A stretch of DNA of 64,000 bases from Blastomyces gilchristii SLH14081 (Eukaryota; Ascomycota; Eurotiomycetes; Onygenales; Ajellomycetaceae). Location of the stretch: assembly GCF_000003855.2 (NCBI RefSeq), contig NW_003101679.1:2807558-2871557 (forward strand). The letters run 5' to 3'. Positions 10,321 through 24,313 of the stretch are shown in pieces; position 1 is the first letter of the stretch; the number at the start of each line of letters is the position of its first letter. Below the pieces are notes generated by a model. The model worked only from the letters and a program-made list of their open reading frames with translations. It did not search any database and was not told the DNA's origin. The translations under genes and the position numbers were made by a program.

Positions 10321-12400
10321 TTATCATGTTGCGGCTGTCGCTTTGTCTTAATCTGTGTTAGTCGTTCCCCTATAAGCTACCACAATTAGTTACTGACGGA
10401 CTTTGCACCATTAATAATTAGTTCGAAATGGCGTAGTTACAGCTATGTTAATTCAATGGCTCTGATGTCCTGATTTCAAAAGTTGGCAGATGAGAATCTC
10501 TCATCCATCCAGAAAACCCAAAACCCAACTTTCTTTTTGTCATCCATTTAAGTGCCCATGAAGTTGCGTTTGTAACTGGATCGGCTTCATCAAATCCTTG
10601 TCAATTCCCGTTTTCTAGATGCTATTCAGTCTATTTCCTTCTCAATTAAATCCAAAATCGAAGTGGTTGAGCAAGAACTCTTACTATCGGAATCAACCTG
10701 ACCAATTGTCAAATTCACCTACCCAGCCACCCACCATCTAGCGAATCCTTATTGTGTCTCGCCCAGAGCAGCAATAACGCGCCTCGCACCACTTATCAAT
10801 GTTTGGTCTAGCCAATTCCTCAGCTTCCAGTAGCGGCGGGCCATCTTGTAGAATGTCTGTTTGCCAAGTCTCGAATCCGTTGGGTCTCTAAAGGCTAGCG
10901 CAGGGCGAGATGGAGTAACGGCTGAGGTTTCGACAAGCTCCATGTCGTGTTTTTACCATCATCGCTTCTGGTTGGCCCGTATGTTCTTTTTTTACTGCGA
11001 GATGGCGCTAAAAGAGGGGAAAAAAATCTTGTGCTTTTTTTCATTGATCAATTGATCAAACCTCTCCGTTTCTCCCGTTGTTTTCCGTGGAAAATCCAGT
11101 GTTTTTGAAGGAGGGGATGGAACATGCATAACTGTCTTGTCATCAAGCACGTCCTCATTCGGGTTTCCCCCAGTGTGGTTCATCTAACGCGCTTTGACAA
11201 CGTCGAACCACCCATGGAGGTGACTTGTCATTTTTTAGGATAAAGAAAAACGGACAAAGGGGAAAATTTTTTCTATAATTTCTTTTACTAAATTGTTTGT
11301 TTGCTCGAATGTATTATCCCGTTGGATGATCAAGAGGCGTAGCTGACCAGCGACAAATTTGTCTGGGCGAGATGGTGCTGATATTGAAGTTAAGCTATTA
11401 GTGTCAAATATGGGCTGCATTGTTTGGGAAGGTAGCATCATGTAAACAGCCTGATGAACCGGCAGATACAAACATACCTAATAGATTAACATAGATGACA
11501 ATTTAACATATGATATATCCCAGCAAACTGCAAGAGAGCCAACTTGGAATCTTTTAAACTTTCTTTGTCTTGCCTTGGGTCTTGTGTTGGGTTCCCCATG
11601 GGGATAAAGCGCCATCTATATGCGTTATAAACATGCGGAATTTCCATCCCCAGCATAATAAAGAAAAGAGCAATAACATTTCCAACGGTTGGTAGCATGG
11701 AGAATATGTTTTTTCCCTTCCTTCTTTCACGCCGTTGACGATCCATCGTAGTTTCTTACATGCAGAGTGCTGATTGGTGTAACGCATGCCGGTGCGCAAA
11801 CGGTTTCAGACAAGAGTGTCTGATATGATGACTGGATGGTGGAACAACCGTTGAGCAGCAGATTCAGGCCACCATCATAGTACGGTGATAGCACTTTTCA
11901 AAGAATATTCACTCTTCATTTCACTCCTTTTCTCCAGCAGTACAACGCTCAGGTGGCATTGGTAGAATCATCGAGAACATACAGTCTGTAAATATGGCAG
12001 TGGCTGGTGGATGACAAGGCGGCAGAGTGCTTAGAACTCTTCATCCCTGCTGAAACGGCATCTTTTTGTGTTGGAGAGACGTGGTATTTAAGTGGTGGAA
12101 TTTCTTAATCCTCATTCAACTTGTGAGGTATCATGATAGGTACCAATTCAACGAGGTTGAATGGCACCACCCATACGGAGATACAGAACTCATTGCAACA
12201 AGGAGGTTAGCCTCTTGAATAAAATAAATTTGCAGAAGTTGGTCGATATTGAAATATTGATCAACCTGTTTTCAAATAATTACCAATAATACTGAAACAA
12301 CCTCAATAGTAATACAGTAATATTGATAGAAGCCTAAGATATTGAACCGAATCTCCAGAAGAGCAAGGCCATACATACCATGGAGTCCTGGAGAGTCTTG
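10321..12400. other. Gene-poor region with weak minus-strand open frames
   Basis: No known gene is recognised. Three minus-strand frames look slightly protein-like. The one at 10749-10943 ends KMARRYWKLRNWLDQTL..GETQ. The one at 11486-11746 has a hydrophobic segment VGNVIALFFIMLGMEI followed by YNAYRWRFIPMGNPTQDP. The third is 11235-11471. They could be exons or relics of a small membrane protein gene, but I could not join them with consistent splice sites. Confidence 0.25.
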
Positions 12401-15400
12401 GTCAATGTCCGCAACCATGCCCTGGATCTCAACTCAAAGGATCTGTGGTAGACTGGCGTGTCCTAGTTCTAGGAACCCGAACCTTTTATAGCGCCGCCCT
12501 TGACGAAGCCAACGAACTAGATCATCAGCACTATTGTTCCTCTTCCTTTCTTCCTACCAATTCATTCAAGGAATGTTCACGGCTGCCGATCTTGGGCGCA
12601 CCCCGTACAAAAGGATGGGACATCGTAATCAACATTCGCCGATAAGTTAATTCGCTTTGTGTTGCAAACCCCGAAGATACTATTCTGGACAAGTAAAAAT
12701 TAATATATTCAACGAACAGTGCGAAATTATAAGGTCCAATTGCGGTAGATCATCTATTGTTCACCACACTAAGCAACAATAGTTCGTGTTAGAGAGAAAG
12801 TAATGGAAGCATCGGCTGAAAAACTTTCTTCTGCAAGAACTTCTGAAGATTTCAAAACCACCTTCTGGAGATCACCCTCTGGTGCATGGAGGTTACATGA
12901 GCTTCCCCAGACAAATTGTGACTGATGGCGAGCTTCGCGGTGATTCTTCTATTTTTCTGCATGCGTCTTTATTGCTTCTCACCTGGCGTGTCAAGATTTC
13001 ACTTGGCAAGATGCAAATTTTCTGTGTGGGGACAAGCGGGTTCAACCACAGCATTGCGGGCCAGGGCCTGGCCCAAGGTCGATAGCCGCATCATGGTTAT
13101 GATCAGGTTAACGCGGCCTAATGCAACGGCGGGAATGCAGCCCAGTTGCCAATTAACTTGCTCCCAGGCCTTCTGCCTCCTTCCACAGGACAACCACAGG
13201 TGGAGAATGGGCGCTGGCGGCTTGCAGTAGTCTCGTCCTATGTCCATGGAGACGGATCTCTCGGTGTCAAACCTAATAGTTCAACCACCATTGCTGACGG
13301 AAAGCAGAAAGGTCAAAAATTACACGCTGATAAAGTTAACTATGGATGCCAGGAGTCAGCGGCCAGAGCTCGAGTCTGGACTCAATGCCACAATAATAAC
13401 AAGTTACAGTAGGATTATAATTGACTTTCCAAATCGCCAATCTAAAATTGAAATCGATGGGGTTGTCATCTGTCGACTCCACCGGGTGGGGTGGTGAGAA
13501 ACCTCACGCCGCCATTTTCAGCTAACAATGCAGCGCAGCCATTCGGAACGCAGCTAGTCATCCCGTAGCTCGCCAGCCAGCGCCCCCATGTTCTCCTCTG
13601 CAGAAGGTTTGGAAGCTCACGTTGATTTCTTAACGTGTCCAAATCCTCATATCTGATTGATGATTGTTCTACGTTCCTCCTACAGCCGTTCTCATACAAT
13701 CGCGAAAGACTCGATGTTGGGGTCATGATCCTTGACTGGAAGCCCTATGGGCCATCAACGCGTAGGCAGATGTGAAGGCATGTGCAGGAGGAATATATAT
13801 TTCTTTTTACCACATCCCACGCAGCCAGGCCCTGTTCGAGAAACTGATATCCTTTCCAAACCAATACGAGGAAAGGAATGGATTGTCTTGACGGCACATG
13901 GCAAGGCTGAATCAAATGTGAGCAGTCTCGCCGATTCGTCTCAACTTCCAACTTGCAGATACTTTTCTTTTCCCTCGAATTCCTATCCCCCAAACAGCAA
14001 GGTTCACTCCCATCTGTGGACCCTCCCCTCGAACGTGGTCCGATGGCAGCAGTTAAGAGAGGCATTTGCCCAAAAAGAACCCCCAATTATCAACACCTCC
14101 AGACTTCAAGGCATAATAGCAGATAGTCGAGAAAAACCCTGCACGAGTTAACCTGATGGCATTTTAGTTCCCCACTTCCCCCGAAACCAAGTGAAAAAAA
14201 AGTAAACCATACCTAGTAATGGCCCCCTAGAGGCTATGTTGAATTCCCAGCACACTGGTTTAGCAGGACCACGCGGCTGTTCTTCATACCGATTCCATCG
14301 TCCATCGAAACATTAGAGCCTCGAGCCTATCCGATTGGCCCATCACATCGGCGGGATCGCTCCAGCTCACTGGGGCCAAGAGAGCGGAACATGGGGCCGG
14401 TAACCAGAAAATAATAATAATGGAGTGGACTCGATTCCCCTCCGGGGCCGGGAACGGGCGACGGGTGGGAGTGAAAAAGAAAAAACAAAAAAAAAAAGCA
14501 AAGCAATTGAGTGCTTGGACAACGGCCGACGTAATCTCACTGGGCAAAGACAACCCTTCCCTATTATCATCCACCACATGGTGCTAGTTTTGCTTGTAAA
14601 AGCCAATAGTAGTAAGAAGATATCTCAGCCAGGCTTCGAGAGATGGGTGGTTCCATCCTGGGTTGGGTGGGCCAAAATGACACTTCCCGGGCCCGATTCC
14701 GCGGTTCAAGGGACGGAGAGTGGTGGAGCTAAAGTATGATAGTTAATAATAGTTTCCCTTAACTAGTCGCAGCAGAGCTTACCTTTAGCCAGTTTTGGAT
14801 GTGAATGTGATCAATGTGACTGGTGAGCTTCAATAAAAAATTAAAAGAAATTCCATGATACAGCTGGTAACTACGGTACGGAGACTAGAAGAATGATTGA
14901 AAGGCTTTAGAGTCAAGAATAATAACGCCATTGTTGATGTCCTTGTCTATTCTGATCTTGGGAACAAAAAAACTTATGATGAGCATGAAAATAGCTCAGA
15001 GCTTTGAGCATAATATCTTACCTGTTTTAATTTTACGCTCGTGTGACGCCCCTGGCGTACAAAAATTTCATTTTTGCAATACCATACCTGAGGGGATCAA
15101 TAGCGGTAACGCGGAACAAAAGAGCTTCCTTATTCCTATGCGGAAAAGTCGCTGGTGGGAATTCCTTTTAATTTTTAATTCTTTTTTGATATTTCTATTG
15201 GTTTTTTATGTTCTATTTGTTTTGGAGGGAATGGACCATTCAGGGAAAACTCCTTTGATATTCGTAAAAGAAAAGTTGGATGTCTCCCTTCTCATTTTAG
15301 GACATTACGCGGGTAATAATTAAGACTGGTATTACGGCTTATTTGGTACGTGCATGAAACCGGTTGGTGGCCCGACAAGTTACGCTTTTTACTAGAAAAT

Positions 15401-18400
15401 TCCTTTGGGGGCCAGATTCCTGCTGAAAGGAAGCAAGTTCAGGAGCCTTACCTCACTTGACAATAAGTTGCCATTATTTTAGGGGCCGGTCATTGAATGA
15501 TTGGTGCGCAAAATGAGGTTGGGTTTTCGGAAATTGGGCGGCTGCGGGTAAGCGTACTAAACAAACCGCTTCACCCCTGTTGGACCTCGTAATAAATTCA
15601 TTCTCGAACGCTCATGGAAAAATTCTAAATAGAATACTAGCGGGTTGGATCATGTGACTGCATTGCTTGCTCGGTGCTGATCCCTATCAGCATTGGTTGG
15701 GAGTTGTTGAATCTAAGGCATTGATCATTTTGTTGTCTGATTGGCACGGAAAAGGAGGATGGAGAGGAGTTTTGGCCACAAATATACGTGCAGATGAAAA
15801 CAGTGCCCTGTCTATGACTGTTAACAATTCTTGAAGAACTCATATCCAAAGGAGCACCTTGTGAGGCACTTTATGGTCAGTGACGATGTTGATCGACGCA
15901 GCCCCAACTGAAGGAACCCAGGTTTTCCGCTTTCCTTTCTTTTTTCCCCCCAGCGGTTGGCTGACATCTGTTGGAAGATGGATTAGCTTGCGAGTTTCCT
16001 GGCTGGGTTCTGGAGATATTCTCGGACACAGATTTTCCGAAAGCTCGTGTTTAGGGTTATGTATCTGCCACTGATCAATCAAGCAGGCTTTTTAATCTTA
16101 ATTAGCATTGAGCAGGAGCGTCGGCAATCACGGTATTTGTCCGAAAAGCTGTGATCTCTGGCCATTTCGATTTTCACGCACCTGGTTGAGAGAGAGGGGC
16201 CTGAAATATCGAGGAGAAAAAGAGATAATAAATAACGGAATGAAAAGGGTTGCAACGTCTAACCTCGCCGGATTGTGCTTATGGTGGAGCCCGCATTTGC
16301 TCCACATCCCACCCACCGGCACTGCAGCAAGGCTGGAATGTCCCTTGTAACATGCCGGTACTTGACGGAAACGTGGAGAGAGTACTTGAAGCTCCAAGCT
16401 CACCCTGCAGCTAAAATTCAGAAACGGGCCAGAAGAGCAGATGCCTTCGGCAATGCATGGAGATCATCCAGTCACAGAGGTTCATATGATGTCAAGAAAA
16501 GGAAAGAAATTCTGAAAAACCGAAGCCACTACTCTAGCCGCCAACAGACTTCGGGCTTTGAGCAAAGAGTAACGTTCGCTTGTATGCGGTTGAGTCGTAA
16601 GAGGCCGGGAGAGATGAAAGGAGAATCCGCAGCCAGCCCTGTTGTTCCCTGCTGACCACATGCGAAAAAGTTTTTTGACAACCCATGGTTGCGCCAGCGG
16701 GCCGCGGGCCTGGTCCAAGGAACCACACAAGGGGGCACCGTGGAGATGCCCACTTAGGGATAATCGGTGGAGCATTCTTACATGCTCTTCACAATAATGT
16801 ATGCCGTAACAAAGCCCCCAAAAACGAAGATAAAAATAGCGAATAATGTGCAAAAATATAACTCCATTAAAGTAATTATTATTAATCAACTTGCATGCAT
16901 AACTCCGTACAAATGGAAAATAAAGCAAAGCCGAGGGGCGGGAATATTGATAGCGTGAGAAAAAAAAAAAAAAAAAAAAGAAAGAAAGAAAGAAAGAAAA
17001 GGCCAGAGCTAGTTTGGAGTTCCAAGATTTTAACAAGGATTCGAGAGCTGGCTAGAAAGTTTCTAGCGTTTTTCTAGCTTTCGATGGCGGCTCCTCAAGG
17101 ACTCCAGCGATCTTTAGTGCGTTTCCCGTGGATGCTCGATTTGCTCGGCTGGATGAATAAATGGATCATTCCTCAAGCCATGGCCCATTGGATGATGGAT
17201 CGGTGCAACGTGGGAAGTTGTTTCGGTGATATGGGCCCATGGTGCGACTCCCACCCCATTTCCATCATCTAATATTATTCCCGCCCTGACAACGGAAATC
17301 CTGGCTAAGCCACAGACGGTCCGTACTCCGTAGATTGAAGGAATTTTTTTGTTTTTAACAGGGGGATCTCGTATCTTACTCGTAGCGCCTTCCATATGGT
17401 AAGAAAAGAGCGACAAGATTTGTTTAAAAGCACATCTCAGCCCCCCAAATTCAAATCATGACTCGTTTGAGAACATGATTTGAGTCAGAGTTTCTTCGTA
17501 AGCGTGGCTTGTTTGGGTGACGCCTTTTTTTCTCGACCAGAGTCGGCTAACGGAGCCCCATTCTCACGCTGCCATCTGCGGATCGGCCCTGGCAGTCGAT
17601 AACCTGCGGTAGTAGCAACCATTATTGTGCGGATGGAGCAGCTGAAACGCCCCCGGCTAGGAAACAGTCTTCGCCTTGTCTCGTTGGTTTGGTGACAATT
17701 GATGATACAGTTTCCCCGGCTATCTTCCTGAAATCTGAAATTGTGTTTTCGAGAGAGCGATTGTTGGATGGAACAGTCCAGCTAGGACACAGAAGTTGGT
17801 CCGAGGCCTGAATGCCGAGACAACACCCGTATGAGCAACGGGCATCCATCGATCTCCAGGTATGTACAGGCCAGATTTTACTCCGTATCATCACACAGCC
17901 CATCCATCCCTCGTATGCCCCATACGAAATATGCAACCTCCACGTGGATATCAAAAGAAATGGATGTCAAGGTAGTTAGTTAGTGATCGGTTTTATTTTG
18001 CATTTAATTTTGTTAGGCAATTACACCGTCATTTTTCTTCCCACTTGCCCTGTTGTTTCCTCTAACAACAAAGGAGATTTATTCTATTATTGTGGGAAAG
18101 AGTGCATTCGCACAAACTTTGTTGAAAGCAGCCAACCATGATTGGAAATAGTGTACCCATCCGACTTAGTTACTTCAGACAAAGCCCGGAGGATGTTAAC
18201 AAAGGAGTAGGAGACTAATAATAATAATATAAAAGAATATGTTAGGCAGTTGGATTGGAAGTCCTCAACAAGCCTCTTTGCATTTAAAGTTTAAAAGCAT
18301 GCACCCTTATTCATTTCATTATTTTTATTATTCCTCTACAGTAGTTACTATTCATCTTTGTTTGATCTGATCTGCGTTTCTCCCCGTACATTGCTATGTA

Positions 18401-20600
18401 TTAATAATTTGACAAACATATTCTGAATAATTTTTTTGTTTTATTTTCTTATTCTTATAATATATACAACCTTCATCCCATCATTTTTCGGTGAGCTTGA
18501 TCATCCTCAGAAGCCATCATCAGAAATAATCACCATGATTATCATTAATACACAGTATTTCCTCCCTCTTTTGAAGTCTGTGTGGTGTGGTGTGGTCGCG
18601 TTACGCTCGCTAAGCGACGTACATCTCTTAGGGTGAAACGACCGCAGGGATTGAAGGGCGACAGGCGCTTCCCCATAACACCAAATAAAGCCTGTCAGGA
18701 ATGGTTCAGCCAGGTTTAGGATAAATTATTTCTTTTTCCTCCCTCCAGTACAGTCGTACTCTTTGATTTTATCCCAACAACCAACGGGGGGTAGCTGAAC
18801 CACCCAACGCCTTTTCTCGTTACCAGGCCTACATCCCAAGTATGGCGTTTGTTTTCAGATCCCCGATATACCGAGCCGGGTGAACACTAGTTACTTCCTC
18901 TTTAAGTAGTGCGGAAGTTATCTTTGAAGTAGCGAATCTTGAAATCAGGGTGAGGCTTACGGAGTACATGGAGTCAACATATAAACTCCATTATTCTTTG
19001 AAATAACTATTGACCACCTCACCTGTAATTTAAAAATGATCAGTTGTGTTTACCAGCATCATGTCAAGGCACCGCCTCGAGAAACCCAATACTTATTGGC
19101 TACGCAGGTTGTTGCCTACCTGCCCAAGCGAGTAACTGGAAATAGCTGGTTGGAATGATCCAGGAAGGTTCGAGCCAACAACTATCCAGGTTGGTAAATA
19201 AAAGTTCCAAGGTTCATGTATCCCGTTCCTGTCATCGCGCGCTGTGCCTGGACACAACCCCTGTTAAGCATTTTAGTTCATTTCCGATTTCTCATATAAT
19301 TCCGTCTTATCATTTTCCCGTTCTGTGTGTGAATATGTGGCATGATTCATCACTTCCTGCATGGCATCAGCTCTCGTCTTGCTCACCAATCACCAATCCT
19401 ATCAAGCAAGTGAGGAAAAATCCAGCCGTCATTTTTCGAAAGTTTTGAGACTGATATCGGGCTGTCTAACAAGTCATATTGATGAAATACCATCCAGACC
19501 AGTTCAGTCACAGTCTTCTTCGCGAACGTATCACTTTTTCCACTTGGACCATCTACAGATCGATGCCACTAACCGGCCATGATTAGACGCCCTTCCTAGT
19601 TGAGGACTTAGCTTGGCCACATGCGCTATGTGTAACTGCGACATCATGCCTGTCCTACCAGACACAGAGTACCGGATGTGGTGTGTGAGCAGAGACCTTA
19701 GAGGTCAATCAAAAGGTCTGCAAAACATCGATTCGTTCCATTCAGCAACCAGATCAAAGGACGAGTAAGCCCAGCCAGCGCTGATGAGAGACAATCAACA
19801 AGCGCCAAGTTTAGGCCCCACGGCTAGTGCCTGGCGGAAAGCAGGCCGCTAACTCCTAGACCTCCCACTGTTCCATCACCAGCTCCACCCAGACCAGGAA
19901 TCTGTGGGGCTGGGAGTTAGCAGGACTGCCCGCCCCCAGGTATTTTAGTTAGAACATATCCACTTTCATCTCTTTCCCTTTCTTGCTCGGGTTTTGGGAT
20001 TCTGGTCCAGAAAGACCGCCAATAATGGGCCAATGGCGACTACGGAAAAAAAAAAAAAAAAAAAAAAAAAATCCGGTTAGACTTGCGAAAAACCCAGGGA
20101 AAAAAATGATATAAGAAGCCGAGATTGGATTGGTCCTTTTGTTCAATTCCAATTCCTTTCTACCAACGAGCGAGGGAATGAAGAAAGAATAGCCAAATAG
20201 AAAATGAGATATGCAAAATGGAAATACGACAGGCTGATTATTGTCGTTCGTTTCGGGACAACACCTTTGCGACTGTGATGCTGGTTGTGCCAGTCTGACG
20301 GGACAGCGTTGTGGAGAAGCAGGACGCAACCTGGTGCATGGAGGCTACAATATGTAATAATACGCAACTGGGTAGTTACAGGCGTTCTGCAAAAAGGCCA
20401 GTGTTTCTGTCACGGTTGTAAGCCGTAATGCAAAGGCAATACCCACCTTTATTTGCTTCTTCCCCGGCAATTTGGAAAAATATGGGCTCTAACTGGGAAA
20501 AGGGGCCTACTGAAGATCGTTTTCTGTTGCTTCTTTCTGTGGCCTGGTACGTTCCATACGGGCCAATTTTTATTATTATTATTATGACACGCCCTGGTAC
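12401..20600. other. Long intergenic stretch without recognisable genes
   Basis: About 8 kb of normal-GC DNA. Open frames of 60-184 codons occur (the largest being 16482-17036 on the minus strand) but none resembles a known family. They are interrupted by homopolymers such as A-runs near 16959-16978 and 20046-20070. TACGGAGTA or its complement occurs at 17324, 17879, 18958 and 20598. I see no tRNA or 5S rRNA gene. Confidence 0.5.
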
Positions 20601-20639
20601 GGAGTAGCTCTGCTTATATTAATATGCGACGGCCCTCCC

Positions 20640-20830
20640 AGCGTCTCACCTGGACTTCTTTTAGTTTTCTTTTTTCTTTTTTCTTTCTTTTTTACTTCTC
20701 TTCATTCACTTCTCTTCATTCTTCTCATCCAGGCACCTGAGGCTGAAGCTCTCCTTCCTTCCCTTCCTTTCTCACCCTCACTCATACTATACTCATCTTT
20801 CTCTTCCGCTGTTAACCTCCCTCACGGTCT
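20640..20830 (+). promoter_or_regulatory. Pyrimidine-rich tract resembling a fungal transcription start region
   Basis: The plus strand is dominated by C and T for nearly 200 bp (TTTTCTTTTTTCTTTCTTTT, then CTTCATTCTTCTCATCC and CTCATCTTTCTCTTCC). Such CT tracts commonly precede transcription starts of strongly expressed filamentous-fungal genes. A CCATACGGGCCAAT stretch and a (TAT)n run lie just upstream (20552-20586). No long coding sequence follows, so a transcript from here would be non-coding or carry only short ORFs. Confidence 0.4.
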
Positions 20831-23630
20831 TTTGATTTCGGTTCCGCTACATCAAATTGCCCTCCTACAGCTTACTGCCCGTGCCTCGGCTTGCCCTCCT
20901 TTTTCCCTCTCGCCGAACGACCCTAAATCAACCTACTGTTTCTAGAAAACGAGGCATCGTCCATTTCGCAAAGGAGGCAGTATACCCACCCGCTATACAC
21001 GTTCGGGCGCATTGCACTTGCTCTCTCCCGCTCTCTCGATCTCTCAAGGATTGCCCTACTGGACTTCAGGAGATCGTTTTAGGAATACGACGTACGACGG
21101 CACTACCAATTGATTACGAGGTTATATAGCCTTCCGTTGCATTCCTACCTCGTGCTATCGTCTTCTGTGAAATCAATACCCTTGTTGGACTTGTTCAGCC
21201 GTGATTGTGATTTTGACAACCCTCAATCAAGTCTGGGTAGTTAGTTTTTCCGTTGGTAGCGTGAGTTAGCAATCCCTCCTTTTCTTTTTACAGGGATGCG
21301 TTTGATTGAGCCGTTGGCAATTTCTTTCTTTGTTACGCTCGGTTATATATATAGCCGGCAGTACGAACCCGCCTGCGCTATCAGCTATTTTACTGTTCTT
21401 ATTTTTGATTTTGATTATTAAAACAAAAGTGGCAAAAAAGAAAAGAAAAGAAAACCAAAAATTTGATATAACCAATCAGCTAACCACTTCTCAGTCATAG
21501 ATTTTGCCTATGATCCTCAGGGACTTTTCTACTACAAACATGGGAAGAGGCGCGTATGATACAACCGGCGTGCCCAAGCCGCAGCCTCCTCCTAAACCAC
21601 GATGACCTGGCAACTCGGTGCAAAAGATGGGATGCATACAACCAACAACATAATCTACCACTTCATCAGCTCCGCCACCTCCGTACCGCTCTGTATGCGC
21701 CTAGTCACTGTATGCTCCGGGCACCAAGTACACGTACAGTTACGGATGGCATTCACTCCCGTATCGCATCGTCTCGTCCTCTCTCCCAGCCTCTCGTCTA
21801 CCATTGAACAACACATCCTCCAAAATAAAAAGATAAAAAACTACTTTCGATTTCTACTATGTTCTTGGCCATGCACATGTCGGTGCCCGATGTCAGCAGA
21901 ACGCGATTCACATTTACCCCATATACTTTTTTTCCTAATAATAACCGGAGACCGGTCTGTACCAACACCATTATGACGTTCTTATATCCCTCGTTATCGT
22001 TCGATTCCCCCTTATTTGCGATCTTGCTAGCGTTTTGTACGGCATCCCCGTCTCGAAATTGATTCGATAATACCATGGGAACGACCCTCATCCAGCTTGC
22101 TTTCCTTCTCTGTTTCGTTTCCATTTCCTTGGGTCCCTAAAAGAGCGACACTGCAGAGTGCTTCTTCTCTTTATTTCCTTACTTATATTTTAATATTGTT
22201 TTCTATCTTTTATTTTTTCCATTTTTGTTCGTTTTTGATTATCTGGCGTTAAGAAAAAAATTATAGACAGGGAACATATTTTACGGCTATGGGAGATATA
22301 CTACAAGACCTAGATTTTCGACTTCGCGGTCCTATCGTTCTTATTGTGTTTTCATACCCCCCTTTTTCTCTTTTTTCTTTTGTTATACCTTTTTGAAATT
22401 TATGTTAGTTATGTTATTAAGCCTTTGTGTAGGCTATTATTTTCTCCTTTTGATTTATACCAGACTTGCGTGTACAACTACTACTCTATCATGGCGAACA
22501 CAGGTTTTGACCTTTTCATGCATTATACTTGTGCTTTGTGTTAATCAATGACAGCTAGACCTGACAACATCAATAACCTAATTAATCATAATTATCAGCG
22601 CGGCGCCAGGGAAAAATAGCTACTTATCGTTGGTTCATTGTACATGATGGATAGCTTTGCATGTGAAAGTCTTGTGTGCTTGTTGTACGTACCTGGAACT
22701 TTGAAAAAGGAGCTTTTTGATTCGTTTCTAGGGGCGTTGACTTGTACTATTCATCATCCCCATGCTCCCTTTTATTCCCCCTTTTTTTTACGCCTGCCTC
22801 TCCGAGACACGTATCACGATTCCTTTCTCTATGCTCAAGTTTTCAAACATGCGCCCGATGAGGACTGGTCGGGGTGTTTCTCTTTCTGTGTTTGGCCGCT
22901 TTCCGTCGCATAGTCCAAACCTTATCGTGGTTCCGATTGGTTTTTCTCACTTTTATAAGGTGGGGAAGCTCCACGTAACTTGGTGCTTGGGGCTTGGGGG
23001 GTCCCTTTCATGTATCTTTTCTTTTTCGTCGTCCTGCGGCCTGTCCAGATGGTTGTTTCCCGCCTGTGCCATGGGTGTCTGTGTCTGTGTCTGCCTTACA
23101 TTCCAGAGGCTCTCGCTCCTGTTGATGTCCATCCACTGTTCGGATGGATGGATCACCGCTCACGACCCAGAGGCCAACCAATTATTCCATGATGGGTAGC
23201 CAGCCTTCCCGTGGACTTGCCATTGTCACTTTGCCTGACAACAAATTAAGACAAAATCTATGATGACATACATGGTTGCTTTTAACATCAGCGTTGATTC
23301 ATTCTCCCGTGCTACCCGCTCGGCTTTTCATTTCTATTTCTATTTCTATTTTTAGAAAAGCTGCATACATGAACGAATTGTGAATGATAGTTATGTATAC
23401 AGAGTACAGGGAGATATAATCGTATATCCCGTTCGCAACTATGCTGTGTCACAGTGTCAACATAGTTATGAAGAGGGATCGGTCACGCAAAAATAACATA
23501 GAAGTTTCTGTGCATGAAGAAGCCACATGTTTATTCTTCTTGCCTCTTCTGTTTCTCCTAAATAAATTTCCGGACACTTATGCATTACACCATTTTTTAT
23601 TTCCCCAGAGTGGAACATTGTAGAACAGGA
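20831..23630. other. Transcript-like but non-coding region
   Basis: Apart from the short ORF at 21540, this T-rich stretch has only short, unrecognisable open frames. It looks like UTR or long non-coding RNA sequence downstream of the CT tract. That is inference from composition only. Confidence 0.35.
21540..21605 (+). other. Short ORF (21 residues) in a leader-like region, possible uORF or micropeptide
   Basis: ATGGGAAGAGGCGCGTATG starts a 21-codon ORF reading MGRGAYDTTGVPKPQPPPKPR and ending at TGA. The start context (AAAC before ATG) is good for a fungus and the peptide is Pro/Lys-rich. It lies about 700 bp downstream of the pyrimidine tract. I do not recognise the peptide. It may be an upstream ORF of a regulator or chance. 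Confidence 0.25.
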
Positions 23631-23650
23631 GGTGAGGCGCGACCATGCAT

Positions 23651-23697
23651 ATCTCTCTATATATTATAGAAAAATCTCTCTATATATTATAGAAAAA
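23651..23697. repeat. Two-copy direct repeat, 23 bp
   Basis: TCTCTCTATATATTATAGAA occurs twice in tandem directly before the CT-rich minisatellite. Confidence 0.85.
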
Positions 23698-23739
23698 CCA
23701 ACTTTTCCGAGTAAAATGCCCTGTAACGTGACCTCACAT

Positions 23740-24245
23740 GATATCACAACCTCTACCACCCCTACCACCCCTACCACTTCTATCACCTCTATCACTTCTA
23801 CCACCTCTATCACCTCTATCACCACTGCCTCTACCACTTCACAGCCCCCCCTATCACTTTCACTTCATATCTCTACCCTATCCTCATCTTATCACTCACT
23901 CTCTTATCACCTCTATCACCTCTACCACCTCTACACTTCTTCCACTCCAACCTCCTCTTACCACCCCTTATCACCCCTATCACCCCTACCACCTCTACCA
24001 CCACCACTGCCTCTACCGCCTTGCAGCACTCTCTATCACTTTCACTCTCTATCTCTACTCTCATCTTATCATTCTACCCCTCTCTTACCATCTCTATCAC
24101 CTCTCTTATTTCTACCACCTCTATCACCCCTCTCTATCATCTTTTCCACTCTCTAGCCTCTCTATCATCATCATTATCTCTACTACTCTACAGTCTCTTT
24201 CATCACTTTCACTATCTCTACTTCTCTCTTACTATCTCTACCACA
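23740..24245. repeat. Degenerate pyrimidine minisatellite (TACCACC/TATCACC type)
   Basis: About 500 bp made of variants of CTACCACCTCTATCACC, with almost no G on the plus strand. It is interrupted by less regular CTCTATCACTTTCACT blocks that themselves recur (for example near 23855, 24030 and 24195). It abuts the assembly gap, which probably reflects the repeat. Open frames across it are artefacts of the repeat. Confidence 0.9.
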
Positions 24246-24313
24246 TTTTGATCTCTGTGTTTATAGTATATACTGCTAAATACTCTGTAATAAAATCTCA
24301 TGTGATGTCAGAA

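Noticed and set aside
13732..14151. 139-codon plus-strand open frame
   Set aside because: No recognisable motif, and overlapping open frames of similar length occur on the other strand.
16482..17036. 184-codon minus-strand open frame
   Set aside because: Contains a poly-Phe run from an A homopolymer on the plus strand and shows no domain or conserved motif.
19155..19200. tRNA-like GGTTCGAGCC
   Set aside because: No matching T-stem, acceptor stem or anticodon arm can be formed around it.
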